Assembly: GCA_016714495.1 (NCBI GenBank)
Contig: JADKDU010000011.1
Span: forward strand, 1 to 64,000
Direction of reading: 5' to 3'
DNA from: Hyphomonadaceae bacterium
Lineage (GTDB): Bacteria > Pseudomonadota > Alphaproteobacteria > Caulobacterales > Hyphomonadaceae
DNA: 64,000 nt
Numbering within the stretch: position 1 is the first letter of the stretch; each line of letters starts with the position of its first letter. Below the pieces are notes generated by a model. That model had not been told where the DNA came from. It ran no database searches and worked only from the letters and a program-made list of their open reading frames with translations. Below are positions 1-9,338 of this stretch, in pieces. Made by a program: the position numbers and the translations under genes.

Positions 1-43
1 GCCGCGCCTCCTAGCTCAGCATACGGAGCAGTGGGACACCAAC

Positions 44-628
44 ATGACGATCAAGACTATCGACGGACCGAAACTTTTCGCCATGAGCGCGCTGCTTTTG
101 CTGTGCGGTTGCGCGACCGAGCCAGCGCTCCCTCAGGGCAATGGCGCATATTCGGTCGAGACCGGCCATGACTATAAACTCGGCCCGGGCGACAAGGTGC
201 GCGTCACCGTATTCGGTGAGAACGCACTCTCAGGCGAATTCCTGATCGCGAACAACGGCCAAGTATCGCTACCGCTTGTCGGACAAGTGCGAGCGGGCGG
301 CGTGACGCTGACGGGGTTCGAAACCGCCATTCAGGAACAGCTGACGGCGTCGGGCATGGTCCGTACACCTCGGGTCAGCGCCGACATCGTCGAATACCGG
401 CCGTATTATATTCTGGGCGAGGTGAACAAACCTGGCCAATATACCTATTCTATAGGCCTGACGGTCACGAAAGCGGTCGCTACGGCTGGCGGGTTTACGT
501 ACCGGGCCGACAACAAGACAGTCTATATCACGCGCGAGGGCGCCACCAGCGAAGCCCCGGCGCCCGTGACAGCGGCGACATGGATAGGTCCCGGCGACAC
601 GGTGCGTATCGGCGAACGCATGTTCTAG
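44..628 (+). CDS. Polysaccharide export outer-membrane lipoprotein (Wza/GumB-like)
   Basis: A Wza-type export protein forms the outer-membrane exit for capsule or exopolysaccharide. The 194-residue product starts with a hydrophobic stretch ending in a lipobox-like LLCGC (acylated Cys about residue 23). Next comes a polysaccharide-export domain (about 43-115, beginning YKLGPGDKVRV) and a SLBB-like segment (about 118-170, YYILGEVNKPGQY). It is shorter than E. coli Wza and matches the short alphaproteobacterial/GumB class. It is the only gene in the first 6.2 kb that looks undamaged. It precedes a broken glycosyltransferase on the same strand, so it is probably the tail of a cluster extending left of the window. 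Confidence 0.88.
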   Translation: MTIKTIDGPKLFAMSALLLLCGCATEPALPQGNGAYSVETGHDYKLGPGDKVRVTVFGENALSGEFLIANNGQVSLPLVGQVRAGGVTLTGFETAIQEQLTASGMVRTPRVSADIVEYRPYYILGEVNKPGQYTYSIGLTVTKAVATAGGFTYRADNKTVYITREGATSEAPAPVTAATWIGPGDTVRIGERMF

Positions 629-788
629 AAGCATCGGCCAGGCAGGAGGGCGCGAAATCAGGCGGCTTGCACTCCCGCGTCAGTGTGGACGCGAAGACTG
701 TTAGCCCATCGCGCGCCTGAGCGGGCTGCCAATCTACTATTAGCTGCGAGCGACGCTTGTCGTCGCATGTAGTGGAAACGTAGTACGG

Positions 789-1984
789 ATGATCAAGCGG
801 GTTATATTTCCGTTTCGCGGTGCGGAGCTCGGGGGCAGTCATGTGGCGACGTTCACGCTCGCCAAGGCTATCCAGGGCCAATCCTCTGTCGATTGCGTCG
901 TATTGTGCGCGGAAGACACGCTGATCATGAAGGAGGCCAGGCGGCTCGGCCTGCGCACGGTCGCTTCAGGCGAGGCGCCGACGGGACGCAACAATCTGGC
1001 GTCCGACATAACGCGGATAGGCAACCGGCGCCGTATCCTTGAACGGGAAGCGGCTGCGGACGGATGTGTCGTTCACTGCAATGACGTGAATACCCTTCGG
1101 GCCTGGGGCTTGCCCGCCCGTCTTTCCGCAATGGGCGTGGTTTATCATCATCACGCACTTAACCGGATGTGGTGGCCGCCGCATCTCGTTTCTCTTAGCT
1201 ATGCCAACGCCATTATATCTGCGTTTCCGACAGTACGCACGCCGCCATCAAGGGATGGAGACGCGACGCCACCAAGGCGCTCAATCCTTTCGATATCGAC
1301 ACGGCAATCAACCGAAAGATCGTCCGTGAGAGCCTGTTGGAGGAGTTTGGCTGGCCGGGTGACGCGCTGGTAATTGGCTGGATCGGTAATTTCTGGGGCC
1401 GCAAACGTCCGTCATTCTTTCTGGCTGTCGCCGCCGCGCTCGCAAAGACAAACCCTCGGTACCGCTTCGTCATGTTTGGTCGGGACGGCGATTTTTCCAT
1501 AGCCGACGTCAAGAAGCAGGCGAACGACCTCGGGATTGGCGGGGTGACAGCAGTCCCGGGCTTCCGCCAGCCAGTCGAGGCAAACCTGGCCTGTCTGGAT
1601 CTCATGCTGGCGCCGGCGCCAAATGAACCATTCGGGCGGGCGCTGGTTGAGGCGATCATTCTCGGAACGCCGGTTGTCGCAACGCGCGGCGCCGGACATA
1701 GCGAAATCATCGGCGCTTGGGGCGGCGGCCTGCTCGCAGAAAAAAGCGCAACGGCGGCGGACGTTGCGAAGCTTTGCGAGACAGCTCTGGCCGCTCCCGA
1801 AGGTTACACCGTCAAACCCGAGCGAGCCGCGGAGATTGCCGCCGAACTCTCGTCTGAGATTTATGCCGACCGCATGCTCGGCATCTACGGAAAAATATCG
1901 ATGCCAAGCCAGCAGCGTGACTTAGAAGCGCGAGATTGCTCCGGCCCAACGCCCATCAAATCGGAGACATCGCGAGTTGCGTGA
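789..1984 (+). pseudogene. Glycosyltransferase family 4-like, frameshifted
   Basis: This would transfer a sugar during polysaccharide assembly. Codons from the ATG at 789 read as a GT-B N-terminal half to about residue 143. The frame then breaks near 1219-1225. Reading resumes one frame over (SDSTHAAIKGW from 1226) and continues through the C-terminal Rossmann half, with IGWIGNFWGRKRP and the nucleotide-sugar-binding region NEPFGRALVEAI. Adding one T near 1220 would join the two halves into one protein of about 398 residues. As written, the product stops at 1373 and lacks the donor-binding half. The next gene begins 51 bases after it ends. The family call is firm; whether the frameshift is biological or a sequence error is open. 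Confidence 0.82.
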
Positions 1985-2035
1985 TCGTCGGTCTGAAGGC
2001 GCAAAATCTGGCATGGTCAGATCAGGGAGCGACAT

Positions 2036-3046
2036 ATGAAGGTCGTCTCCTGCCGCCCAGCATGGATCAAAACATCCAACAGGTTCACCACCCTGTTTTC
2101 CGAGGCTGTGCAGAATGCCGGCTGGAATGTCCGCGAATTCTCGTGGACGCCGAGTGGGGTATTCGCCCCGAAAGTCATCCTGCTTCACTGGCCCGACGAA
2201 CTATTCACGGCTGCCAGTGCAGTTGCGCGCGCCAAGGTCGCATTCAAGCTGGCCATGCTGCAGACTGCAAAACAGGTGTTTGGCGTGCGGCTTGTATGGG
2301 TCGTGCATGAAACAACGCCTCACGATACCGTTAAGAAGGCTGACTGGGGCAAGCGGACATTTCTCAACGCGTTGGACGGCGCGGTCTATCTGTCTCACGC
2401 TTCGAAGGCTGCCGCCGAAGCCGATAATCCACAGCTCAAGCGGGTGCCGGCGCTGATCACACGACATGGGCACTATCGCTTGGATATGGAAAAGCCGCCG
2501 ATTGCACGACACTCTCCGGGCAAGGTTTTGAGTGTTGTGTATTTCGGCCAGATCCGCCCATACAAGAATCTGGACGGTCTCATCCGAGCCGCGAGCGGCG
2601 TATCGCCGGAAGAAATGCGCGTGAAGATTATCGGCTGGTCGAAGGATCCCGATTTCACCCGCTTTCTGAATGGGCTGGCGGCAACTGCGCCGGCCGTAGA
2701 GCTTGATATCCGCGACCAGTTGGTTCCGCAGCATGACCTCGAGACAACTCTCGACGCGAGCGACGGTGTCGTGCTGCCTTATCGCAAAATTCTCAACAGC
2801 GGCGCGGCGTTGTTTGCCTTGTTACGCAACCGGCCCGTCATGGCGCCGCAGCTAGGCACGCTGCCGGAGTTACAGGACGAAATCGGGCGTGACTGGGTGC
2901 ACTTGTATACGGGCGCCGACATAGGCGCGCAGGATCTCCGCAAATTCGCGACCGAGATCCGGCAGTCGAAGCCTCCACGGTGGCCGACCTGTCGCTCTAG
3001 AAATGGGGACCGATCGGCCAATCGACGGTGCGTTCAGGCGAACTGA
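2036..3046 (+). CDS. Glycosyltransferase (GT4-like), damaged C terminus
   Basis: A 336-residue cytoplasmic glycosyltransferase of the polysaccharide locus. The N-terminal acceptor half runs to about residue 150 (HWPDELF, WVVHETTPHD). The C-terminal half carries YFGQIRPYKNL (about 170-180) and the acidic/hydrophobic strand DGVVLPYRKILNSGA (about 247-262). The last ~30 residues (from about 2965) look wrong: they are Arg/Ser rich. The +1 frame from about 2968 reads VADLSL, a TAG at 2998, then KWGPIGQSTV, which resembles the usual family tail. A late frameshift plus a nonsense codon is therefore likely. The catalytic body is intact, so function could be retained. Confidence 0.75.
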   Translation: MKVVSCRPAWIKTSNRFTTLFSEAVQNAGWNVREFSWTPSGVFAPKVILLHWPDELFTAASAVARAKVAFKLAMLQTAKQVFGVRLVWVVHETTPHDTVKKADWGKRTFLNALDGAVYLSHASKAAAEADNPQLKRVPALITRHGHYRLDMEKPPIARHSPGKVLSVVYFGQIRPYKNLDGLIRAASGVSPEEMRVKIIGWSKDPDFTRFLNGLAATAPAVELDIRDQLVPQHDLETTLDASDGVVLPYRKILNSGAALFALLRNRPVMAPQLGTLPELQDEIGRDWVHLYTGADIGAQDLRKFATEIRQSKPPRWPTCRSRNGDRSANRRCVQAN

Positions 3047-3065
3047 AGCCGGAGGCGGGCCGACC

Positions 3066-4170
3066 GTGGCGCTGAAAAGACTAGCCCTGGGCGCCGCCGC
3101 TCTTTCGGTAGCCCGGGTCACGCAGACGATGCTGACTTTCCTGGCGCTGCCAGTGCTGGCGCGGCTGTTGGACCCTTCGGAATTCGGCCTCGTCGCGCTG
3201 GCAATGTCATTCGTTCTATTCACAGTCGCATTCAGCGATGCCGGCATGGGCCAGTCACTTGTGCGGACCCCGCCCGAGCATACCGAGGTGTGGTCAAGCG
3301 CGTTCTGGATGATCGTGCTGCTCTCGGGCAGCCTTTCCGTGATGCTCCTTGCGCTCGCCTGGCCAGCGTCCTGGATGTTCAACGAGCCGCGGCTGGCAAT
3401 TCTTGTTTGTGCACTCGCGCCACTGCCGCTTGGTGTCGGAATGATCACGCCAGCAATCGCCGACCTTCAGCAGCGCGAAAATTTATGCGCGCATGGTAAG
3501 ACTGCGGGAGAACATCCCCGCGCTGCGGTCGCTGGTCTTTATCGCATCACGCGCGATGGCGAGTTTTGTGTTTCCGCCGATGGCGGTGCTTTGCGTCGCC
3601 AGCCCCGCTTTCATTGATGTCTTTCTGTCGGAACGCTGGGAGCCCGCGGCTTTGGTGTTTTCGATCCTTGCGCCGATCGGCGCCTTGCAAGCCGTGACCG
3701 CTCTCAATGGCGCGCTTCTGATGGCGACCGGACGGACGGACCTTCGCCTCCGGCTGACGTTCGAGTTCACGCTTATCTGGGTGATCGCAGCCCCCTTCCT
3801 CGCCATGATCAACCTGACGGCGGTGGCGATCGGCTATGCGGCTGTCTTCGTCATCTACCTCCCGCGCACGCTGCAGCTATTCCTGAAGCCCATCGATGCG
3901 AGCATCCGTGAATACGCAGCGGCCGTCTCGATACCGCTCCTTGTCGCGTGCGGGCTGGCGCTGGGCCACTTTGCGGCGAAAGCCGTCTTGCCGCTATCGC
4001 CCTGGGCCGAAATCGGGCTGGCCGCAAGCGAAGTGCTGATCGGATATGGACTGACCGCTTGGATCCTGCGCGGACGCCTGCGCGAGGACCTGCGCACGAT
4101 CCGCCGACTATTTTCGACGATCACGCCGCAAACGGCCGCAACGGACCCGTCCGCCGCCTTGCAGCAGTAG
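3066..4170 (+). pseudogene. Wzx-type polysaccharide flippase with internal deletion
   Basis: Members of this polytopic family (MOP superfamily, typically 450-500 residues) flip lipid-linked repeat units across the inner membrane. A GTG at 3066 starts a product (VALKRLALGAAALSV) with about four membrane helices and the family segment ARLLDPSEFGLVALAM. It reaches IADLQQRE at about 3477, then runs out of frame to 3617. The matching C-terminal half restarts in another frame at about 3481 (YARMVRLRENIPALRSL) and continues through about six helices to 4170. Together the parts encode about 365 residues. Roughly 100-150 residues of the middle are missing and the halves are out of frame. This is most simply one out-of-frame internal deletion, so the gene is not functional. 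Confidence 0.8.
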
Positions 4171-4614
4171 GAGGCCATGATGGCCCGCTCACTATCCGCC
4201 GGCTTGAAGAAGCTGCTTTCGTTGCGCGTCGTGAACGCAAGGCGATTGCACGTGCGAACAATGCTGGGTGTTTTCCGGCGCTTATCGAGATCGACTGCAT
4301 CATGATACGGCGCAATCTGATGGGGAATGCCCTGCGCTGCGACGGAAATCCGGGCTCCGTGATTCCACGTCGCGCTGCGTGTCCGCCGCCCAAGCGCGCG
4401 CAAGGGAAAGGTCGCACCACAGCGTCGAGCGAGCGGTTGATGCGCTGGACTTCGGGTCCAACGCGTTGAACGGGCCCTGGCCCCATCGCAAGACAGGCCT
4501 ATTTCATTACAGTGTCGTCCAGATTACGCAAGCAGCATGGCGAACCGACGGAGATCTCGCGCTGCTGAGACTGAAGGAGGAGGAGGTGCGTGATATACTA
4601 CCAGTCTCAACCGG
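4171..4614 (+). other. Unassigned remnant between flippase and FemAB-like pseudogenes
   Basis: About 440 bases without a convincing intact gene. An ATG at 4177 opens only 42 codons. Another frame gives a partial product containing SNALNGPWPHRKTGLFHYSVV (about 4450-4520) and ending near 4636, whose composition looks protein-like. I could not assign it to a family. Given the flanking pseudogenes, it is probably the wreck of another polysaccharide-locus gene. Confidence 0.4.
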
Positions 4615-5580
4615 ATGGCCGCAGTTGCACCGTTGAAGCAGGCGACTCGCCGGTATTTTCCATCTTTCGATGAAGACTGGTGGCTGGACGCGAGTGCGCC
4701 CGGCGATAGGATCGCGCGCGGGTCAGTGGGGACGGCGTCTTGATCGGAACATGGCTTACCACGTGAAGCGGCGCGCTGGGGGCTGACGTTCATCACCATG
4801 CCGCACCTCACGCGCACGATGAGCCCAAAGCTTTATCCCCCGCCGGCGAAGGCAGCGACACGTAGCATGCTAAATCAGGCCATCGTGGCGGAGCTGATGA
4901 AGAAACTGCCGCGCTATGATCGCTTCGAGCGCGCGCTTGAGCCGGGCTGCGCCAGCGCGCAGGGATTCGTGCATGCCAATCTGGCGGTTACGCACATGTA
5001 CACGTTCCGCTCGACAATCGGCGACACGCCGGAAACGATCCTGCGGCAGATGCATCAGGAAGCTCGCCGGGCGATCAACAAGGCGCAACGCGAGTGCACG
5101 GTTGAGCGAAGCAACGACCTGGATCGGTTCATCCGGCTGCACCGCCAGTCCTATGGCAAGGGCACGTTGGTAAAGTACGATACGCTCGAACGGATTTTCA
5201 CGGCGGCTTCGCCGCGGGGGCAGGCTGAAATCACTTTCGGCCGTCTCAATGCGTCCTCCGACGCGGCGGGTATGGTTGCTGTGTGGGACAGCGGAGCGCT
5301 GTACACGTGGCTTCTGGCGCGGGATCGGGTGCAGCACCATGTCGGCGCCACTAGCTTGATCACCTTCGAAGCGATGAAGACGGCCCACCGTCTCCGGACG
5401 GATTGTAGATCTGGACGGCTACGTCTCGCCTGAGTTGGAACATTCCTGACCAAGTTCGGGCTGCCGCCCGTCGTGCGGCCCTATGTTATTGGCAACGGCG
5501 GCCGGTCGTGGCAGGCGCTGCGCTTTGCGGCTGGTCTCGCCAAACCCTCACGAAAGACCGCCATTTTCCGGGTGGCGTGA
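4615..5580 (+). pseudogene. FemAB/GNAT-like acyltransferase, multiply frameshifted
   Basis: Members of this family occur in polysaccharide clusters and resemble peptidyl- or sugar-acyltransferases. Pieces line up in order but in different frames: an N-terminal DEDWWLDASAPG from the ATG at 4615; MAYHVKRRAGG near 4750; a long central block from 4787 to about 5395 (FITMPHLTRTMSPKL, ARRAINKAQRE, HRQSYGKG, YTWLLARD); DLDGYVSPELEH near 5410-5445; and the tail FLTKFGLPPVVRPY to the TGA at 5578-5580. At least four indels separate these pieces, so the gene is dead. The pieces in order account for nearly the whole protein, so it was once complete. Confidence 0.72.
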
Positions 5581-5601
5581 CCAACCTATCCGGATATCGA
5601 C

Positions 5602-6172
5602 ATGAAGACACCGCTGTACACCCATGAGGAAGCGCGTCACTCCGAGCCGGCGGATGGAGCTCTCGCCTCGCTGTCGGAGTGGCTACGCGACTACGCCATG
5701 TCCGATCATGCCGAACTCGGACGATCCGGCACCGTATGCCCATTCGTCAAGCAGGCCTCGAAACTGGAAACGCTACGCGTCGGCATCAACCTGTCCGGCC
5801 CGGAAGACGAAGACCATGTCTTCTCCGAGATACGCACCAGCTTTCATGACATGGAGCACATTCCTGCGCCGCCCGGAAAGGAAAGGCTGCGCACGATTGC
5901 CGTGGGATTTCCCAACTGCGCCAGCCTCGCCGGGATCGCCATGTTGGAGCGTGTTTACAAGCGGCACAAATACTACACCCTGCTGCGCAGCCGCATGGAT
6001 CGCGTTCTTCCATCCCGACGCCGACATCCACGGGTTGTGGAACGAAGCCTTCCGACCGATGCGATCGCCGATGCCGGTGCTTGCTGTGCGGTATCTCGTC
6101 GAGCAGGACGCGGTGTTCGCGGCCAAGCATAGGCTGTTGAGGAAGCCCTATCTTTTGCCGCTTCCGGCGTAG
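5602..6172 (+). pseudogene. DUF6875-like protein, frameshifted near its C terminus
   Basis: From the ATG at 5602 the frame reads a soluble protein for about 130 residues, including SGTVCPFVKQASKLETLRVGI and a second block RTIAVGFPNCASLAGIAMLE. Near 5990-6005 the coherent reading moves one frame (FFHPDADIHGLWNEAFRPMRSPMPV) and ends at 6172. The residue pattern resembles proteins catalogued as DUF6875, found beside biosynthetic clusters; this is from memory of the family and is only moderately sure. No function is established. It is the last gene of the damaged polysaccharide block. Confidence 0.6.
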
Positions 6173-6380
6173 CTGGGACCACGGCGGTTAGCAGACTACC
6201 ATCAACGCAAAGGCAGCCTCGCGGGCCGAGCCCGGAGTTTAAGCGAAGTCATATCCACTCGTCATTGTGAGCGGTTCGCCAGATTCAAATTGGTTCCCCC
6301 GCGCGCTGTGATGTTACTGCCGAACCGAATGGACCCGGTTTCCAATATGCGCGTTGCTTTCCAGACGAAAGGAGCCGCCC

Positions 6381-6629
6381 ATGTTCATGCTTACAGGTCG
6401 AGTTGCTGGAAAGCTGGTGAAGGTCGACGACAAAGCGCGCTGGAAAAATGCCGAACTCAGCTCTTGCGTCATCGTCGGTGGACCGGCGGTTCGCTTCGAT
6501 GAATTCCAAAGCGTGGCTTTCATGAACTGCGTCTTCCTCTATGACGGCATGGAAGTGGAAGGCCGCGAATGGCTGTCGTTCAAGAGCATGGAGCGGATGT
6601 CGGCGCAGGCGCGGCGCAAGCAGAGCTAG
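6381..6629 (+). CDS. Small hypothetical protein
   Basis: An 82-residue soluble protein with no recognised domain. The start is the ATG at 6381 because GAAAGGAG lies seven bases before it; the in-frame ATG upstream at 6354 has no ribosome-binding site. The sequence is compact with several Phe/Val strands (SSCVIVGGPAVRFDEFQSVAF) and a basic C terminus. It stands between the polysaccharide wreckage and the convergent epmB, seven bases from the end of the latter. Confidence 0.6.
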   Translation: MFMLTGRVAGKLVKVDDKARWKNAELSSCVIVGGPAVRFDEFQSVAFMNCVFLYDGMEVEGREWLSFKSMERMSAQARRKQS

Positions 6630-6636
6630 CCTGACC

Positions 6637-7698
6637 TTACGTTCCGGCGTAGTCGCGCATGACCCCGTCTCGACCACGAAGCCGTACGCGCCCGCTTTCA
6701 GTTTCAACATCAGCGGGCGATGCGAGCGCTTTCGAAACACCCCCAGGGATATCGATCACATAGGCAGGCTGTGCGAGCCCGGAAATCCTGTCGCGTAATT
6801 GGCGTACTAAGTCCTGACCCTGCTCCACGGTCGTACGGAAATGCGAGGTGCCAGGCGCAAGGTCTGCGTGATGCAGATAGTAAGGTTTTATCCGCGCCTG
6901 GACGAAGGCGCGCATCAGTTGTTCCAGCGTCGCTATGTCGTCGTTGACGCCTTTAAGAAGAACAGTCTGGCTCAAGAGCGGAATGCCGGCGTCCACCAGT
7001 CGAGCGCACGCGCCGAGCGTCGCCGGGGTCAGCTCGCGCGGGTGATTGCAATGCACAGCAACATATACGGCTTTCGACCTGCTGCTAATGACCGCAACGA
7101 ACTCGCTTGAAACGCGATCGGGATCTGCGACGGGCATGCGCGTGTGCCAGCGTATCACCTTCATGGGGACCGCCTCCAGCTCGCGCGTCAGCGCAGCGGC
7201 GCGACGCGCGGACAGCATGAAGGGATCCCCACCCGTAATGATGACCTCCCAGATTTCAGGATGTTGACGTATGTAAGCCAACGCAGCTTCAAGTTCGGAT
7301 GGTGACAGACTGCCGTCCTTGTCCGGCCCGACCATCTCGCGCCGGAAGCAGAAGCGACAGTAGACAGGACACACCGAGACAGCCTTAAGCAGCACACGAT
7401 CCGGGTAGCGATGGATGATGCCTGTGACGGGCTCATGTGTGTGATCGCCGATGGGATCAGGCAGCTCTTCCGGACGCAGATCCAGCTCGGCGGGTGATGG
7501 AACGAACTGACGGGCGATCGGGTCGGCGCGATCAGCGCGATCTATCAAATCGGCGAGCGATGGCGTGATGGCGGTAGCGTAGGCTGCGGTTACTGCGGTC
7601 AGCTCGGACGAGGATACAGCAAGGCCAGCCGCGACGAGATCGTCTGCGGAGCGCAGCGTGCGGGGGGCCGGAAGGCCAGCGTCGAGCAGGCGGTTCAT
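6637..7698 (-). CDS. epmB: EF-P beta-lysylation protein EpmB (lysine 2,3-aminomutase-like radical SAM)
   Basis: EpmB converts (S)-alpha-lysine to (R)-beta-lysine, which EpmA attaches to elongation factor P. The 353-residue protein carries the radical-SAM cluster motif CPVYCRFC (Cys110, Cys114, Cys117). It also has the aminomutase segments IITGGDPFM, RWHTRMPV and QTVLLKGVND, and a C-terminal PGGVSK that falls where this family binds PLP. The length is close to E. coli EpmB (342). Its neighbours on this strand are a lipoprotein gene and epmA, with efp divergent, so the assignment to the EF-P pathway rather than to lysine fermentation is well supported by context. Confidence 0.92.
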   Translation of the reverse strand: MNRLLDAGLPAPRTLRSADDLVAAGLAVSSSELTAVTAAYATAITPSLADLIDRADRADPIARQFVPSPAELDLRPEELPDPIGDHTHEPVTGIIHRYPDRVLLKAVSVCPVYCRFCFRREMVGPDKDGSLSPSELEAALAYIRQHPEIWEVIITGGDPFMLSARRAAALTRELEAVPMKVIRWHTRMPVADPDRVSSEFVAVISSRSKAVYVAVHCNHPRELTPATLGACARLVDAGIPLLSQTVLLKGVNDDIATLEQLMRAFVQARIKPYYLHHADLAPGTSHFRTTVEQGQDLVRQLRDRISGLAQPAYVIDIPGGVSKALASPADVETESGRVRLRGRDGVMRDYAGT

Positions 7699-7721
7699 GA
7701 TTGGCGGGCTCTATCGCCCCG

Positions 7722-8150
7722 TTAGCCGCGTCTGTCCAGCAGCAGGCCCAGATCCTCGATCGCCTTGGCCGCGCGGTCGTCGACCCCCTGCTCCCGCAGA
7801 ATGCTGGCGAACAGCTGGGCGGCACGCGGGGCGGTGTCGCATTCGGACACGGCGTCACGGAATTCGGGCCACAGGTCATTCATGAAATCCGACGCCAGCG
7901 AGGCCACGCCGGCGGCCGTCAGGATCAACATCGGAATGCCGCCCGACGCATCAATCCCGCCGCCCCCGGAGAACATCGCCGTCGCGTTTCGGGCGTTGCT
8001 GAACTCTTTCTGGTGTCCCTTCACGAAGTCGGCGACGAAGCGTTCGGTCTTCCAGTGCACCCATTCCGATGTGCAAGGCTCGGGCGTTGTGGCGCAACCC
8101 GCAGCGCCAAGGACCGTGGCGGCAAGACCGGCGGCGATGGCTCGTTTCAT
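7722..8150 (-). CDS. Hypothetical lipoprotein between epmB and epmA
   Basis: A 142-residue predicted lipoprotein of unknown role. The start at 8150 is preferred because AAAGAGGA sits just upstream and the product then begins with a clean signal peptide, MKRAIAAGLAATVLGAAGC. The acylated Cys is about residue 19. The body has a glycine-rich stretch (SGGGGIDASGG, about 62-72) and a short hydrophobic helix, and contains three further Cys. It lies in tandem between epmA and epmB, 31 bases after epmA and 23 before epmB, so it is likely co-transcribed; no functional link is known. Confidence 0.7.
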   Translation of the reverse strand: MKRAIAAGLAATVLGAAGCATTPEPCTSEWVHWKTERFVADFVKGHQKEFSNARNATAMFSGGGGIDASGGIPMLILTAAGVASLASDFMNDLWPEFRDAVSECDTAPRAAQLFASILREQGVDDRAAKAIEDLGLLLDRRG

Positions 8151-8180
8151 GGTCGATCCTCTTTCGGGCATCAGACCCGC

Positions 8181-9218
8181 TTAGACCGGCGGCGTCCAGA
8201 GCACATCTGCAATTCGCCGCGCGCCCGTCGCCAGCATCACCAGCCGGTCGAACCCCAGCGCAACGCCGCTTGCGGGAGGCATATGTTCCAGCGCAGCGAG
8301 AAACTCTTCGTCCAGCGGATATCGCTCGCCATAGGCCGCCTGCTTCACGTCCATCTCGGCCTCGAACCGGCGACGCTGCTCGACGGGATCGGTCAGCTCG
8401 CCAAAGCCGTTCGCCAATTCAACACCGCAAGCATACAGTTCGAACCGTTCAGCATAACGCGGATCGCGCGTCAGCGGACGCGCCAAGGCAGCCTCATCTG
8501 CAGGATACTCGCACAGCAGCGTAAGCCAGCCCTGCCCGAGCCTAGGTTCAACACGCTCGACAAGCACACGACTGAAAATGTCCGACCATGAATCCTCCGC
8601 CACTGTTCGAACGCCGATCGACTGCGCGGCCCGAGCAAGCGCCCTCGCGTCGCCGAGCGTCGGCTCCAGATCGATTTCGGCGTGGCGCGTGAAAGCTTCG
8701 GACACCGTTAATCGCTCCGGTTCGGGATTGGGATCGCAGGTCAGTCCGCGCCATTCGAACACCTCCCGCCGGCCCTCTTTCAGCGCAAGCCGACAAAGCT
8801 CCACGCAATCCGCCATGACTACGCCGTAGCCTTCGCCGGCGCGGTACCATTCCAGCATGGTGAATTCCGAGGAATGGAGCGGGCCCGCCTCGCCGTTCCG
8901 GTAGACCCTGGCGTAGTCGAAGATCTTGGTCTCGCCTGCTGCGAGCAATTTCTTCGATGCGAACTCCGGCGAGGTGTGCAGATAAAGCGGGCGCCGGTCG
9001 CCGTTTTCGCCGACCCAATCGGTCCGGAAACCATGCAGATGGGCCTCGTTCCCGGGCGACGCCTGCAGGGCGCCGCATTCGACCTCGGTGAAGCCGTGCG
9101 CCTGAAACCAGCCGCGCACCGCATCTCGGATGCGCCCCCGCCCCTCGAGGAAGGGCCGACGGTCTGCGTGGGAATCCCTGTTCCACCAAGGCTTTGAGTT
9201 AGGCAAAACAAACTCCAT
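8181..9218 (-). CDS. epmA: EF-P--lysine ligase EpmA (truncated LysRS paralog)
   Basis: EpmA activates (R)-beta-lysine with ATP and ligates it to a conserved Lys of EF-P. The protein is a class II synthetase catalytic core without the anticodon-binding domain of LysRS. Motif 2 is visible as RNGEAGPLHSSEFTMLEWY, the substrate-pocket segment as ELANGFGELTDP, and motif 3 as GVALGFDRLVML. The ATG at 9218 gives 345 residues; a TTG ten codons upstream is an alternative, and neither has a strong ribosome-binding site. It is divergent from efp, with about 120 bases between them. Confidence 0.92.
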   Translation of the reverse strand: MEFVLPNSKPWWNRDSHADRRPFLEGRGRIRDAVRGWFQAHGFTEVECGALQASPGNEAHLHGFRTDWVGENGDRRPLYLHTSPEFASKKLLAAGETKIFDYARVYRNGEAGPLHSSEFTMLEWYRAGEGYGVVMADCVELCRLALKEGRREVFEWRGLTCDPNPEPERLTVSEAFTRHAEIDLEPTLGDARALARAAQSIGVRTVAEDSWSDIFSRVLVERVEPRLGQGWLTLLCEYPADEAALARPLTRDPRYAERFELYACGVELANGFGELTDPVEQRRRFEAEMDVKQAAYGERYPLDEEFLAALEHMPPASGVALGFDRLVMLATGARRIADVLWTPPV

Positions 9219-9338
9219 AGGCCGCAGCAAGCCGGGCTTGGCCGCCAAGGCAGAGCATTGTATGACCGCGCCGCTTCAACAGTTTCCCGGTGGCCGAGCC
9301 ATACTCCGCCGCCCATCCAAACACAAAGGCGGGTTATC

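Noticed and set aside
6637..7698. Lysine 2,3-aminomutase of lysine fermentation
   Set aside because: The epmA and efp neighbours and the EpmB-like length favour EF-P modification.
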